Notes under the pieces: generated by a model
The model's database searches: none
Told to the model about the DNA's origin: nothing
The model's input: only the letters and a program-made list of their open reading frames with translations
Position numbers and translations under genes: made by a program
Source of the DNA: Steromphala cineraria
Taxonomy: Eukaryota; Mollusca; Gastropoda; Trochida; Trochidae
DNA length: 64,000 nt
Assembly: GCA_916613615.1 (NCBI GenBank)
Contig: OU744720.1
Span: 77,279,338 to 77,343,337 of the forward strand
Reading direction: 5' to 3'
In this document: positions 1 to 11,655 of the stretch, one piece after another
Numbering within the stretch: position 1 is the stretch's first letter
How the letters are laid out: every line of letters begins with the position of its first letter

Positions 1-1142
1 ACTAGTTCACATTTATATTAACAAATAGATAACTCAGCAAATAGTTTGCCGAGTTTGACTCGTTTGATATGTCCATAAGGCTATTAGCGAAAGGGTAGCT
101 ATTACTTGATATTTAGAAGAATCTAATTGGCTGATACTGTTCACGTTTGACAAATGCCTTTCTTGGAACTCAGATTACTCAATTATTGAATTCGTGGTTC
201 TCATCAATTAGAAGAGTTATATTTGTCACTATTGAAGTGATCAAATTTAACTGCAATATAACACACTGATGGTCGTCCGGTCTTAGGTATACATGATATG
301 TAACAATATAATGAGAGGGAATTCTTTGTCGCTAAATTTCTTAAAAAATCCTTGATGTCATTTATAAAATTAGAGATTCAGAGCTGTTTGGAAACAACTA
401 ATCATTTAAGCGAAACCTGTATAAAAATATTAATTGACCAACTGCAAATCTGTCTTCGATTAACGGATTTGGTAGCGTATATCTTTGTAATCTTTACCTT
501 TACGTCCAATAAGAAAAAGATGAGTTGAATCTATCAATATGCGTGTGTCTAACTCATGGCTGGAAACTAGACTAAAGAGGTAAAGACAAAAGATTCTGTT
601 TTCGTTTAACGAATGTAACAAATAGAATTTGATTTTCCATTCTTCAGACCAATTTCCTACAGACAACAATACACTAGAAAATGACATCGATAGATAGAAC
701 CCTGAGGTCATATGTTCATGAACAAAAAAACTTTAACCAGGCAAGTGATTCCCAATTTTTATCTTATTTATAATGACACCAAGTTGTCTGGAGCACATGA
801 GAGATTTTACCTCTCCTTATTATTTTATTCTGTATATTTACCAATATCCTTTTCTATTTGTAAACCAAGGTATTCCCACAGATTCAATGTCTTGATAAAT
901 CATCATTTAAATCAATTATGTTTTAAATCTTAAAAAAACTAAAATATAAAAACTATTTGTTGGAATTGAGAAACAAATATGACATTATTGCCATCATTGT
1001 CATTTTATCCTACAAGCTGATTTCTTGAAATGACATTGAGAGTAAATATCACTTGAATATAGGATATATGCAGGTAAAGAAATAACATGTAAGAATGGGA
1101 ATTTAATGAATCGTCAATTGTGAACTGGTTATAATAGATGTC

Positions 1143-2112
1143 CCAGGTACAAAGCCAATATTACTTTACGGTGCAGAAGTCTGGGGATTTAAAGATAGAC
1201 AAGTAACTAACAAATTCCATAATAATTTCTGTAAATTTGTTCTAGGTGTAGGGAAGCATGTTTCTAGTAATGCAGTGTTGGCGGAATGTGGTAGATATTG
1301 TATAAGTATAGATTACCATGTTAAATGTATCCGATATTGGTGTAAGTTATTGTATATGTCTACTGATAGATATCCAAAACAATGTTATATTCACATGAAA
1401 GATTTAGATAATAGTGGTAGGTCTACATGGGCATCATATGTTAGAATATTGTTGAATATGTAGGGATTTGGTTTTGTTTGGTTAAGTCATGAAATTGGTA
1501 ATATTGATAAATTGTCCATAGTTTTAAAGTAAGACTTCAAGATTGTACAAGGCAAAATATTTTCAACAGAATTAATAGTTCAACGCATTTATATTATTAC
1601 AAGACAATTAAGTCATTATTGGATGTTGAGTACTATATTTCAAATATACATGTAAAGGAGTATCGGCGCTATTTATGTCTTCTACATATCCAGCAGTTAC
1701 CTCTTTTATGTAATGTTAGAAGTAATGATATTTCTGAAACATCCAAAATATGTCAAATGTGCAGCCTTTATGAATTTGAAGATGAACTTCATTTTTTATT
1801 TGGTTGTGATGCATATACAAATTTAAGGAATTTATACCTGCTTGATTTTAATTGTCATTCAGCCTTCAGCAACTATAAAAAGGTATTGATATGTAAAGAT
1901 AAAAATGTATTAATAAAATTAGCTTTATTTATCAAACATGTACTATCTAAAAGGTTTTCTGTTAAATATTAGTAAAATATCTATATTATTTCATTCATAA
2001 TGTTTTTGTAATTATTTAAAACATATTGTCTGAATGTTGTATTTCGATTGTATTGATTGTACATGGGCCAATGGCCTCCCTACTGAAATAAACTTACTTA
2101 CTTACCAGGTAC
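1143..2112 (+). mobile_element. 5'-truncated non-LTR retrotransposon insertion with 8-bp TSD
   Basis: The 954 bases at 1151-2104 are flanked by CCAGGTAC at 1143-1150 and again at 2105-2112. The paralogous site near 6394-6405 in copy A2 is empty and holds the site once (CCCAGGTATACAC). The insert encodes the end of a LINE ORF2, followed by a 3' UTR ending CATGGGCCAATGGCCT, then AAATAAA, then a short ACTT repeat tail. Absence of the 5' part, a short repeat tail and a TSD are what target-primed reverse transcription leaves. The clade cannot be named from this fragment. Confidence 0.93.
1152..1972 (+). pseudogene. LINE ORF2 C-terminal remnant (post-RT region and Cys-rich end)
   Basis: The frame from 1152 reads KPILLYGAEVWGFK, the usual block just after the reverse transcriptase domain of many non-LTR elements, and runs to a TAG at 1461. 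A second frame (open to 1972) carries a Cys-x2-Cys start (ICQMC), then EDELHFLFGC and a Tyr/Asn/Leu-rich end. This matches the C-terminal zinc-knuckle-like region seen in such ORF2 proteins. The two parts are in different frames, separated by at least one frameshift and a stop, so the protein is dead. The endonuclease and RT domains are missing through 5' truncation. Confidence 0.88.
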
Positions 2113-2917
2113 ACACTTAGAACTTTCTATATCTATTATGTTAATTACCAATGCTAAGACTTATGCTGACATTTCCAGAACTTTGATGATGATAGGAGGA
2201 TTGATACATGAGTTATAAAAACATTTCTCAAAACTTAACTACAGGGACAATAAATGATTTAAACCCAGAGCGGTATAAGAGAAAGTGTACAGCAACAAGT
2301 GAATGAACTTCGAGGCGATTGCCTTCTTAATTACCTTGGTGAAAATCTAATGTTTGACGAAGTCCAAAGATCAGATTTAAATTTCGTCAAGAACACTGGC
2401 GAATATGATCACTTATAACATTTTATACGCCATTTTAACTTGTTTGTACTAAACTCTCAATAATCACTTTTAGTGCCGGGCGCATGTAGGTCATCTTTCG
2501 CCCAAACTTCGCCCTTAATTTCACCTTCGTAAGTACATGTCCATTAGGATGATGGAGGGATCCTATTGTTAAGTCCATTCTCTGGAGACTGAGATCCGTG
2601 CCCTGTGGTGAGACATTAATCTTTTACTGGGCCTCACAGCTTATGGTGTGAAGGTCACTGTTGGATTGAGCTTTAAAGCAGATACACAGACGAAGCTATT
2701 TGTCAAGAAAACTGTAATGTAGGTTACCAAGTGTAATGAAATATCATTTGTGGGTCATTTATGATTGTATAAACTCACTTATGCAATTATAAAAACATTC
2801 ACGTCTTGGCCAAAAGGGCTATAGCAATATTCGATGATGGAAAAATTCTGACATAAATCAATTTTGCTACCATCATTTTTTATGAGAAGAGCTTCCTTTT
2901 CCATGCGAGAAGTGTTT

Positions 2918-3508
2918 TAAACTCATGGGCAAGAGAACGCTGGGTATTTTCAAACGAAGGATAAAGAAAATATGTATGCCATGTAAATTCGATTTCGAAT
3001 GTGTTCGAAAAAGTATTTGGAGAATTATTGTTCATAATTTTAACCATGTTGGTATGGAGCGTTTTGTACTGTGGTTGTCTAAACACTGTTGGGGTGCTAA
3101 CATTGCTGTTTTCAGGTACCTTTTTTGTTAATAATTATTTTGAAATTAAGTTTGAATTTCGGAAATGTATATCAGAAGTTTATTTGAGATACTTTTAATG
3201 AAAAACATCCACTTTGACTTTTCTGCATTGATATGTCTTCGCGTTATAACGTCTATAAATATGCAAAAATTGACCAATTTGGCTCTCAAATCTCGCTTAT
3301 TTAAGGAGATAGCAAATTGATGATTTTTTTACACTCGTTTTCTAAGGCGCCATGCAAAAACATCAACACAAACTGATTCAAACAAGGCAAACATAGTTGA
3401 GTTGACTTCTAAGGAAACTTTGCCAGTCTGCTTCATTCACATTTATCTTACATGGAATAAAATATCCTGATATTTATGTTACCAGTGTTTCTTTTGCCCG
3501 TGAGTTTA
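2918..3508 (+). mobile_element. TA-flanked non-autonomous DNA transposon, copy 1 (587 bp)
   Basis: The element proper is 2920-3506. It begins AACTCATGGGCAAGAGAACG and ends with the near-exact reverse complement (CGTGAGTT at the edge), so terminal inverted repeats are about 25 bp. TA lies on both sides. A second copy about 95% alike by eye is at 44364-44951, where an empty paralogous site proves the TA duplication. Short open frames inside (2925-3131, 3001-3198) are only partly kept between the copies and look like no transposase. A TA target suggests mobilisation by a Tc1/mariner-class enzyme; that is inference. Confidence 0.9.
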
Positions 3509-3526
3509 TTTTTCTGAAAATGTTTG

Positions 3527-3633
3527 TTGTGCAAATCAATCTAGTTAAAACTAACTGTAATGTTTACGTCTCATAAGTCCTACTTATGGGACTTATACAA
3601 TACTGCCAGTTTTAACTAGATTGTGGTGCAAAT
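3527..3633. mobile_element. 87-bp foldback MITE, CAATCTA ends
   Basis: The core 3537-3623 starts CAATCTAGTTAAAACT and ends with AGTTTTAACTAGATTG, so it folds into a hairpin. Inside is a further small inverted repeat (CATAAGT and ACTTATG). TTGTGCAAAT precedes and TGGTGCAAAT follows, a 10-base flank matching at 9 positions. The CAATCTA/TAGATTG ends and the size resemble the 91-bp elements at 32565 and 57373, so it may be a diverged member of that group. Confidence 0.7.
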
Positions 3634-4456
3634 ATTTGTCAGAAACTTCCAGAAACCAGGGATGTTGTCTTATTCAACCAGAGGTTGGATCAACATTTTC
3701 AACATGACTTGATCTATCTTTGTAGGGAATGTCTCAACGACGGTCAGAGGTTTTAATTAGGTGCCCTTTTGTCTTTTAGCTTTTCCAGTTGTTCTTAAAA
3801 CACTCCTTTCTGACAAATAGTGTTATCAGGTGCCACGTCATACCAACACATCGTCTCTCACGTTCTGGACAGTGGATTGAAAATTTTGGATAGAGAGTCA
3901 CTTCAGTTTAACAAGAAAGCTCCTGAATAAGACCAATTTTGTCTTTCTGAGTGAATATGTGTCTCTTATAAAGCCATCGTGTTTTGTGTAAATTAATAGT
4001 GATGGAGATGATCATCACACACCTTCATTTTGAACTAAAATATCAGTTCATATTGCCACAGTTTCACAACAATGTAGATGTACTTTTATTATTAACATAT
4101 TAAGGTTATCTTTCAGCAAATTTTGTAATGACTCGTTTGACCTAGACATGACCGGCTGGCATTTCTCTGAGATAGCTGTAGCGTAATTGTGTGAGGTCAG
4201 CAATGTCTCTTGAATAGACGAGTACTTGTGAACTGAAATATATTGCTTAATGGAACATTTTCGTAGCGGACTGTAGCAGTCATTTGGCAATCTATGATTT
4301 CTCCAATACATGTTTGTTTTCATCTTAAGCAGTTCCCTGTATTTGGTAATAACTTTAGTTAAACATCATAATCCTAAAAAGTGATAATGAACATAAAATA
4401 AGCTGATTAACTGCTAATTTCAGGAAAGATTTGACTCTGTTTTGACATATATTTGA
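3634..4456. other. No recognisable gene
   Basis: This stretch is single-copy within the window. A 91-codon open frame on the minus strand (4048-4323) has no motif I recognise, and no paralogue is available to test it. I see nothing else that can be supported. Confidence 0.5.
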
Positions 4457-4632
4457 GTTACAAGTGTTCAAAAAGAGACTAAAAACCCATCTTTTCAAGA
4501 GATACCTTTGAACTGCTGACGAGCTACTTACTTCTTGTACATAAGGACTGTATATATGTTATGCGCTTAGAGCATATTCCCCAGTGACGTGGATTGAGCG
4601 CAATATAAATATCCTTATTATTATAATTATAA
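4457..4632 (+). mobile_element. Short LINE 3' end (RLKTHLF motif plus TATAAATATCC tail)
   Basis: From 4457 the frame reads LQVFKKRLKTHLFKRYL and then stops. This is the typical last line of many CR1/L2-like ORF2 proteins. The following UTR contains GCGCTTAGAGCA and then GAGCGCAATATAAATATCC, and ends in a TTA-rich microsatellite. The UTR tail type is shared with 28635-28681, 42645-42722 and, in reverse, 49850-50107. Only about 175 bases remain, and the 5' edge is uncertain because no empty site is available. Confidence 0.78.
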
Positions 4633-5237
4633 AAAATAATTGGTTTGAAATAATTATAAGCACAAGTTGTTGAAGGTTTAATAGCTGCTGATGTATAAAT
4701 GTGACTATCCAAAGGACACTCTGGAAAATGCAATTATGCTCATAAGATGTTTATGTTTTAAGGTTTAAAAATGGTTTCCAACGTCCATTCATGGATTCAA
4801 TTGAGACATAGCTGCATGTACTCAATTGATGGATTTACAATAAACCATTCATTTTGTTTTATCAGTTAGCACTCTAGCCAAGTTATTCAATGCTTAAATT
4901 TGTGACTGATGACATGCTAGCTTAAGTGAATCTGAACCTGACCATAGGGAATATTGATCATATAAATGTGGCATACGGTGTCGTAGGCACATTTCAATTG
5001 TTTGTTTTTGGATGCCAAGCGTCCATGTAGTGTCACAAATAAAACAGAGAAAATATCTTCATAAATGCATTTCAAATATGATATTCTAAATGAACAGTGG
5101 CACTGCATTGGTTGCGAAAACCATATCCGATTTATCTTCCATATGCATCGCACAGAGTCAGTTAAAAAAAAGTAAAGTCAATATCTTTTGCTTAGAATGT
5201 AGAGTCTCTACCATAGCGCTGTCATTGGTTCTCGCTG
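4633..5237. other. Spacer between A copies, no gene seen
   Basis: AT-rich sequence. A 78-codon minus-strand frame (4917-5153) has no recognisable motif and no paralogue to test it. Confidence 0.45.
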
Positions 5238-7063
5238 GTTCACTTTTATATTAACAAACAGATAACTCAGCAAATAGTTTGCCAAGTTTGACTCAGACGA
5301 AAACTTTTGATATTTCCATAAGGGACTTGTAAGGCTATTAACGAAACAGTAGCTACTACTTGATATTAAGAAGAATCTAATTGACTGTTATTGTTTACGT
5401 CTGACAAATGCCTCTCTCCCTGGAACTCAGATTAGTCAATTATTGAATTCGTGCTTTCCATTAATCAGAAGAGTTATATTCGTCACTATTGAAGTGATCA
5501 AATTTAACTGCAATATAACACACTGATGGTCGTCCGGTCTTAAGTATACATAATATGTAACAATATGATGAGAGTGATTTCTTTCTCTTTAAACTTCTTT
5601 AAAAATCCTTGATGTCATTTATATAAATAAAGATTCAGAACTGTTTGGAAACAACTAATCATTTAAGCGAAACCTGCATAAAAATAATAATTGACCAACA
5701 GCAAATCTGTCCTTGATTAATTGATTTGGTAGCGTAAACCTTTGAATCCTTACCTTTATGTCCAATAATAATAAGAAGAGTTGAATGTACCAATATGAGT
5801 GTGTCGTGCTCATGGCTGGAAATTAACCTAAAGAAAAGACAAAAGCTTCTATCTTTGTTTAACAAATGAAACAAAAAAACAGAACTTCGTTTTCCATTCT
5901 TCAGACCAATTTCCTACAGCCAACAAGACACTAGAAAATGACATCGATAGAGAGAACCCTTAGTTCATATGTTCATGAACAAAAAACTTTAACCAGGCAA
6001 GTGTTTCCCAAAAGATTTCGCTTTATAATGACACCAAGTTGTCTGGAGCACATGGGAGATATTTTAATATCTAAATATTTTATTCTCTTTATTTACCAGT
6101 ATCATTTTCTATTTTGATACAAAAGGTATTCTCACAAAGTCAGTGTCTAGATAAATCATCATTTAAATCAATTATTTTTTAAATTTTAGAAAACTAAAAT
6201 AATCACAACTATTTGTCGGGATTAAGAAACAAATATTACATTATTGCAATCCTTGTCATTTTATCATACAAGCTGATTTCTTGAAATGACATTGAGAGTA
6301 AATATCACTTGAATATAGGATATATGCAGGTAAAGAAATAACATGAAAGAATGGGAATTTAATGAATCATCAATTGTCAACTGATCATTATAGATGTCCC
6401 AGGTATACACTTATAATTTTCTATTTCTATGATGTTAATTAACAATGCTTAGACTGGTGTTGACATTTCCAGAACTTTGATGAGGATAGGAGGATTTATA
6501 CATGAGTTATAAAAACATTTCTCAAAACTTAACTACAGGGACAATAAATGATTCTAACTCGGTTTAAGAGAAAGCGTAGGTACAACAACACGAGAGTGAA
6601 CGCCGAGGCGATTGCCTTCTTAATTACCTTGGTGAAAATCTAATGTTTTAAGTCCAAAGATCAGATTTAAATTTCGTCAAGAACACTGACAAAAAAAATC
6701 ACTTACAACATTTTATACGCCATTTTAACTTGTTTGTACTAAACTCTCAATAATCACTTTTAGTGCAGGGCGCATGTAGGTTATCTTTTGCCCAAACTTC
6801 GCCCTTAATTTCACCTTCGTAAGTACACGTCCATTAGGATGATGGAGGGATCCTATTGTTATGTCCATTCTCTGGAGACTGAGAGCTGTGCCCTGTGGTG
6901 AGACATTAATCTTTCAGTGGGCCTCACAGCTTATGGTATGAAGGTCACTGTTGGATTGAGCTTTAAAGCAAATACACAGACGAAGCTATTTGTCAAGAAA
7001 ACTGTAATGTAGGTTACCAAGTGTAATGAAATATCATTCGTGGGTCATTTATGATTGTATAAA
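5238..7063 (+). repeat. Segmental duplication copy A2
   Basis: Partner of 5-2773. It lacks the LINE, so it preserves the pre-insertion site around 6394-6405. Both copies have the same block order and orientation, which points to one tandem or near-tandem duplication followed by independent drift. No coding frame is kept intact in both copies. Confidence 0.9.
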
Positions 7064-8116
7064 TGATTTAATCTGTAATTACATGGTGTTTTGAGATGGT
7101 TTTTGGTACACTTAAATGTGTCATGTATTGTTTTGATTGTGCCCAAACAGTTTGGATCTCGACATGGAACCCTCGTTAGAACCGTTCTGTAAGTTCTTAT
7201 TGACTGCTTTCTATCTGATCTTAATGTTTATTAAAATTTTGTTGACTTTTACGATCGATTGTGCATTCTCGAACTTAAAGAAACAAACATTTGATCGTTT
7301 AAAACTGTATCAATACATATGTAAGCAGTGTATACCAAATGTACTACATTACAAGCCTCAATTGCAATTTAATTAACTTTGTTCTTGACTGAATGCCTAA
7401 TTGATAATTAACCCTCGTTTATCTTCATTTCAGTATATCAACTAGGGACATCCGAGTCCGTTAAGGTGAGGAGAACTAAGATTATTGACATCAGGAGGAT
7501 TAATGACCGATACACAGAGAAGGGCGGGTCAAGTTCAATTTGATTAAAGCAGTTTTCTTTCAAAAGGGCAGTGATAATTTATTTTTTGTCATTTTAATTT
7601 TCAGCGGTACCCAGTGGTTGAGACCCTCAACTTCTCACATTTTTTATCCCTTTATCATCAGAAATGATACGCATATGGTAAAAACGAAAGAAACCATAGC
7701 AACGAGACCGGAAGTGTGGAATGATATGTTTTTAAAATAGACACTTAATAATGCCATGTAACAATCAATTGGTTAATATTGATAATGTGCTCTCTATGCA
7801 TGATGCATTAAGATTTTGTTTATGCCATAAAAGTTTACTTATATATGTGAAATTAAAATGCAAGTTATATCCATTGGTTAATATCTTTTGTAGGATTAAT
7901 AATTCATAAGCCTTTACCTTTTTTGAGAAAGTTTAAGATTTTATGTTTGTCTGGGTGACTGAGAAGCTGCTCGTAGGGGCACCATTTCATTCATACAAAT
8001 ACTTGGTTTTTTGCAGTTTACAAAGTTTTGTAATAGACAAAGGATTGTACATTAAAATTTTTAACACCTATAGGTATTCAACAGAAATTTTCTTTTGACA
8101 TTTTTTTGTGTGCAAT
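7064..8116. other. Unassigned stretch, weak exon-like signals only
   Basis: Two short pieces look exon-like: a TTTTAATTTTCAG acceptor at about 7592-7604 followed by some 25 open codons, and an ATTTCAG near 7433 followed by GTGAGG. Bases 7685-7720 (around CAACGAGACCGGAA) recur diverged near 23985, so part of this belongs to the dispersed unit family. The 79-codon frame at 7137-7376 matches nothing I know. I do not call a gene. Confidence 0.35.
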
Positions 8117-8565
8117 GATTTGATTATGCTTTAGATTTTATTTCTCTTCATGAAATAACCCGTTACCCCTAAAACACAGATTTCAGTATTCTTGTGCGTA
8201 TTTTAACCCTTTTCACAGCAGAAACGTGTATTATTGACATATTGTTTATTTCAGCAATTACATTAACAATTGAAATTGTTGAAAGATTTGATTATGCTTT
8301 AGATTTTATTTCTCTTCATGAAATAACCCGTAACCCCTTAAACACAGATTTCAGTATTCTTATGGGTATTTTAACCCTTTTCACAGCAGAAACGTGTATT
8401 CTTGACATATTGTTTATTTCGGCAATGACATTAACAATTGAAAATGTTGGAAGGGTTGATTATGCTTTGGATTTTATTTCTCTTCATGCAATTACCTGTA
8501 ACCCCTAAACCACAGATTTCAGTATTCTTATGGGTATTCTAACCCTTTTCACAGCAGAAACGTGT
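8117..8565 (+). repeat. 168-bp tandem repeat, about 2.7 copies
   Basis: Copies start at about 8117, 8285 and 8453, each opening with GxxTTGATTATGCTTTxGA and containing CACAGCAGAAACGTGT. The period is exactly 168, a multiple of three, so a plus-strand frame (8194-8508, 104 codons) runs through the junctions and gives a 56-residue repeat containing TLFTAETC and FISLHEIT. Copies 2 and 3 are closer to each other than to copy 1. The open frame probably follows from the period rather than from selection. Confidence 0.9.
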
Positions 8566-10659
8566 GTGGACTTGAAGCATGTTGACCCATTTTGTGTCTA
8601 GTGGTCAATAACGGATAACAAGTCTTTACTAAGTCAATAACGCCCAGTAGACATGTCTGGAAGTAAATGATGAAGAACGGCCCGACGTAATTGGTGAGCT
8701 ATTTAGCCGAAGGAGAATATTAGCCTTAGGCTTATCTCGACCAATATTCTTAATGAGAAACAGCAATACTGCAAGTTCAGACAAATTATGCATGATATCT
8801 ACTGCTGTAAGGGAATTCAACATATCTTAAACGTTTTCAATATAAATATGTTTGAAACATCGCAGAATGTACAGCAACATTTCTTAAGAGACAAAATAGC
8901 TGTTGTGATATAAATGCTTTCCCTTAATATATTTGTGTATATAGTTTTCCAAACCATCATCATTATATAGTACGTTTCGCGTTTCTCCGATGAATTGACA
9001 GATTTTTATGTTTACGGATTTTGTGACTTTCTAACACTAATTCTACATTCAGTCAATCTGTTGTTATCAATTACAACTCCAACAATGGTTTATAATTACT
9101 ATGGTACAATTTACGTAAAACAAATAGTTTCTATTAAGTAAAATATACTGAACTTAAATAAAAAGGCTAGTAAGCATATTTCTTACATTTATGGAATTTT
9201 CTTTTCAATCCTTATATTTCGATTGAATTCCGTTTGAAAACGATAAAAAAAATATTCAAATTCATTCAATTTTTTAATGACTCCTACAAGTAAATTTACT
9301 ATCGCTTTGAAGGACACCCTAGTTGAAGGTCACATACATTGTGTTCTGCATTGCAATGCCGAGGGATCGCTGTACTTATTAGTTTCCTTAAACAGCAACT
9401 TATCATCTTTATCACTTTATCACAAATTCTTGTATGAAATACGAATTGGTAATCACTGATTACGACGTAGAGGAGACACAGCTAATGTAATAAATCATTG
9501 ACGATAAACTAGATCTACACATTATTTCCTTTGAAAATTAGGCTACTCAAAGCTCTTTAAGATAAATGAACTAACAGTGCCCTCGATCTCCAATAGTCCA
9601 GGCATACTCTTCAATATTGTATATAGAATGAGATGCATATATGCATGAGTATATTAGACAATCATCGAATCAGATAAATATCACAGACACAGACGGAGCT
9701 CAAGGTAATAAGGTTAAGACTCTTTTACAGAAATGTCAAACATTCATGTCTGTGTCAAACCGTTTACTGCAATGTCTGCTCAGATATTGCACATCATTTC
9801 ATAAAATGTAGTTGTTATGGGAGACATTCATTTTTATTTATGACCGTATAAGGGCACAAAACGTTATGGAACATTTCTGTAAAGTTTCAACGACAACTAA
9901 GATCTGATATTTAATGTACCCAGCTTAGAGTGAATTAGGACCCAAACTTAATAGAAGGTAAACTTTTATTATGGGAATTATTTCAATTAATTGATTGTTG
10001 GAATAAATGTAAAACAACTAAATTGAATATTAAAAAAACCCTTCACTCTTTCAGTTTTATATTTTTAAACCTGCATTTCGATGTTGAGAATGAAAAGTAA
10101 AGAAAGGCTAGGTTTGCATGATTGGACGATTGGACTCGTATTTTCTAGACTTGCACCTGTTGAGAAGGAAATGCTACTTTTTGACAACTGTATATAAATA
10201 TGTCATCAATTTTGGGACACATCCACTTCATTACTTGTCGGTCCTTTTAATCCTAACACATACGATAATTAGGTATATACAGGATGTATTGTAGTGGATT
10301 TGGATATGGATGCAAATCATATTCAACAGTAAATGATAATTAAAAAACAGACATTTTAGTCAGATGATTTTTATACTTTCTACATAACCATTTGAATGTG
10401 CATTTAAAAAATTACTTCATCGAATGAAGTATTTCTGTAAATATTTTCGGTTCAAGTGAAAAAAAATGTTTGATATAAAACACAACACAGAGAGTTTGCT
10501 CTGGATTGTAAAATTTGATATATCTTGAAAACCTCTAGTAACATATCAACACAGTTTCAACAGATCGTTGCTATTGTAGACAACATTATCGATTGGGTTT
10601 TGAGCGATTTTCACTTAGAGATGATTAATTTTACATATCAAAGCGACTAAATATTATAT
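8566..10659. other. No recognisable gene
   Basis: AT-rich single-copy sequence. A 64-codon minus frame (8629-8823) and a 60-codon plus frame (9277-9459) show no motif and have no paralogue for comparison. I saw no repeat longer than a few tens of bases and no mobile element ends. Confidence 0.45.
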
Positions 10660-11060
10660 CTTGTACTTGAGCAATCTAACATTTGACATGAAGTTAATTA
10701 GTAATGTTGAGAAATTTATGATCCTCACATCAATCGATGTTTTCCATCTTATTAACTTTCTCTTTTAAATGTCAACGGAATTGAGTTACTGATCAAACTG
10801 ATGTTTAATGTCAATAAAAGAAAAAGTCTCTTCATTATGTTTATGATTAGTCGCTGAAAATTCATAAGGGTTCTGATGTAAGGCAAGGTAGGTTAATAGA
10901 AATATGTCGAGAACAAACCATGGATTATTCATTGCTTCATCCTTTTTAAAACCACTGCATGAGATAATGATGTTGGGATAGATAACATGGAAATAATAGT
11001 TGAGATAGTTGAGATAGATGTTACCCAGAATAACCTTGATATTTCCTAATAGATCGATGA
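10660..11060 (+). repeat. Fragment of the U repeat unit
   Basis: The text around TTCATTGCTT-CATCC, GTTGGGATAGATAACATGG and GTTGAGAxAGATGT matches U2 at about 16630-17070 and U3 near 25020-25340. Divergence is clearly greater than in the A or B pairs. It is the most upstream trace of the U array, and the sequence after it does not follow the U order, so the array is rearranged here. Confidence 0.7.
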
Positions 11061-11221
11061 TTTATAGTTAAGACCATGTCATTAAGGAATGCAAAATGTT
11101 TGTGATTTCATGCATTTGATATTTATCACTTGATCTTCAACAAGCGAAGTGAGGTGATTTGGGGTTAAACGCTTCTTTCAAGAGTATTTCAATGATATCA
11201 TGGCTGCTTATATTTTTGCAG

Positions 11222-11477
11222 GGAGGAATACCGCATTGTGTTTTGTGACAGTCTGATGGAAATCGACTGTGCTTCGGGGGAAAAGTGTGTTAATCTTTTA
11301 TCACTATTGGGGTTCGGACCACACCCAGCCCAGCTTTCCTCTCATTCACATTCTGACGTAAGCTCATATAGAAAATCACAAGGACGGCGACAAAAGCTTT
11401 CGTTATCAGAGCTAGGGGCACGTAACCTCTGTGAAATACATTTTCTACACACCACGTGGTGTGGTAATCAATGGTGA
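11222..11477 (+). CDS. Candidate exon of unknown gene (low confidence)
   Basis: A good 3' splice signal (TATATTTTTGCAG, ending 11221) opens onto 84 codons without a stop, closed by TGA at 11475-11477. The peptide begins EEYRIVFCDSLMEIDC and has a Cys-rich start followed by a Ser/His-rich part. Base composition is richer in GC than the flanks. No partner exon, donor site or family was recognised. The 3' part runs into a cluster of palindromes (11448-11655), so the apparent exon may be the edge of a mobile element. Confidence 0.2.
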
Positions 11478-11655
11478 TATCTAGGTTGTTATCCTGGACT
11501 AACCAAGCCATGGTTTGGTTATCAGATATTCACCATGGGTTGATTATCAGAGAGCAAACATGGACGACAATACATGAACGGTTGCCTCGGCTCGATACGG
11601 CAGGTCTTCGGCTTTCGCCTCAAAACATGCCGTATCGTCCCTCGGAAAACAACTT
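11448..11655. repeat. Cluster of three palindromes, probable foldback element
   Basis: Bases 11448-11463 are a perfect 16-bp palindrome, CACACCACGTGGTGTG. Bases 11466-11545 form a longer imperfect one, with AATCAATGGTGATATCT against AGATATTCACCATGGGTTGATT and a near-perfect 20-bp centre around CCATGG (11501-11520). Bases 11581-11655 form a third, with CTCGATACGGCAGGT against ACATGCCGTATCG. Three adjacent hairpins in GC-richer sequence look like a foldback-type MITE, but I found no clear TSD and no second copy. Confidence 0.65.

Larger units (their letters stand above)
5..2773 (+). repeat. Segmental duplication copy A1
   Basis: This stretch aligns almost base for base with 5238-7063 once the retrotransposon insertion at 1151-2104 is removed. 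Both copies share the opening TTCACxTTTATATTAAC and the closing ATGATTGTATAAA, after which they diverge. Differences are scattered substitutions and short indels. I see no convincing exon in it. The open frames at 460-711 and 712-933 are not kept in the other copy. The left end may continue beyond the window. Confidence 0.9.

Noticed and set aside
3001..3198. Hydrophobic frame in the TA element, similar frame at 44444-44635
   Set aside because: The two copies differ by frameshifts, two frames are open at once, and nothing resembles a transposase; the element looks non-autonomous.
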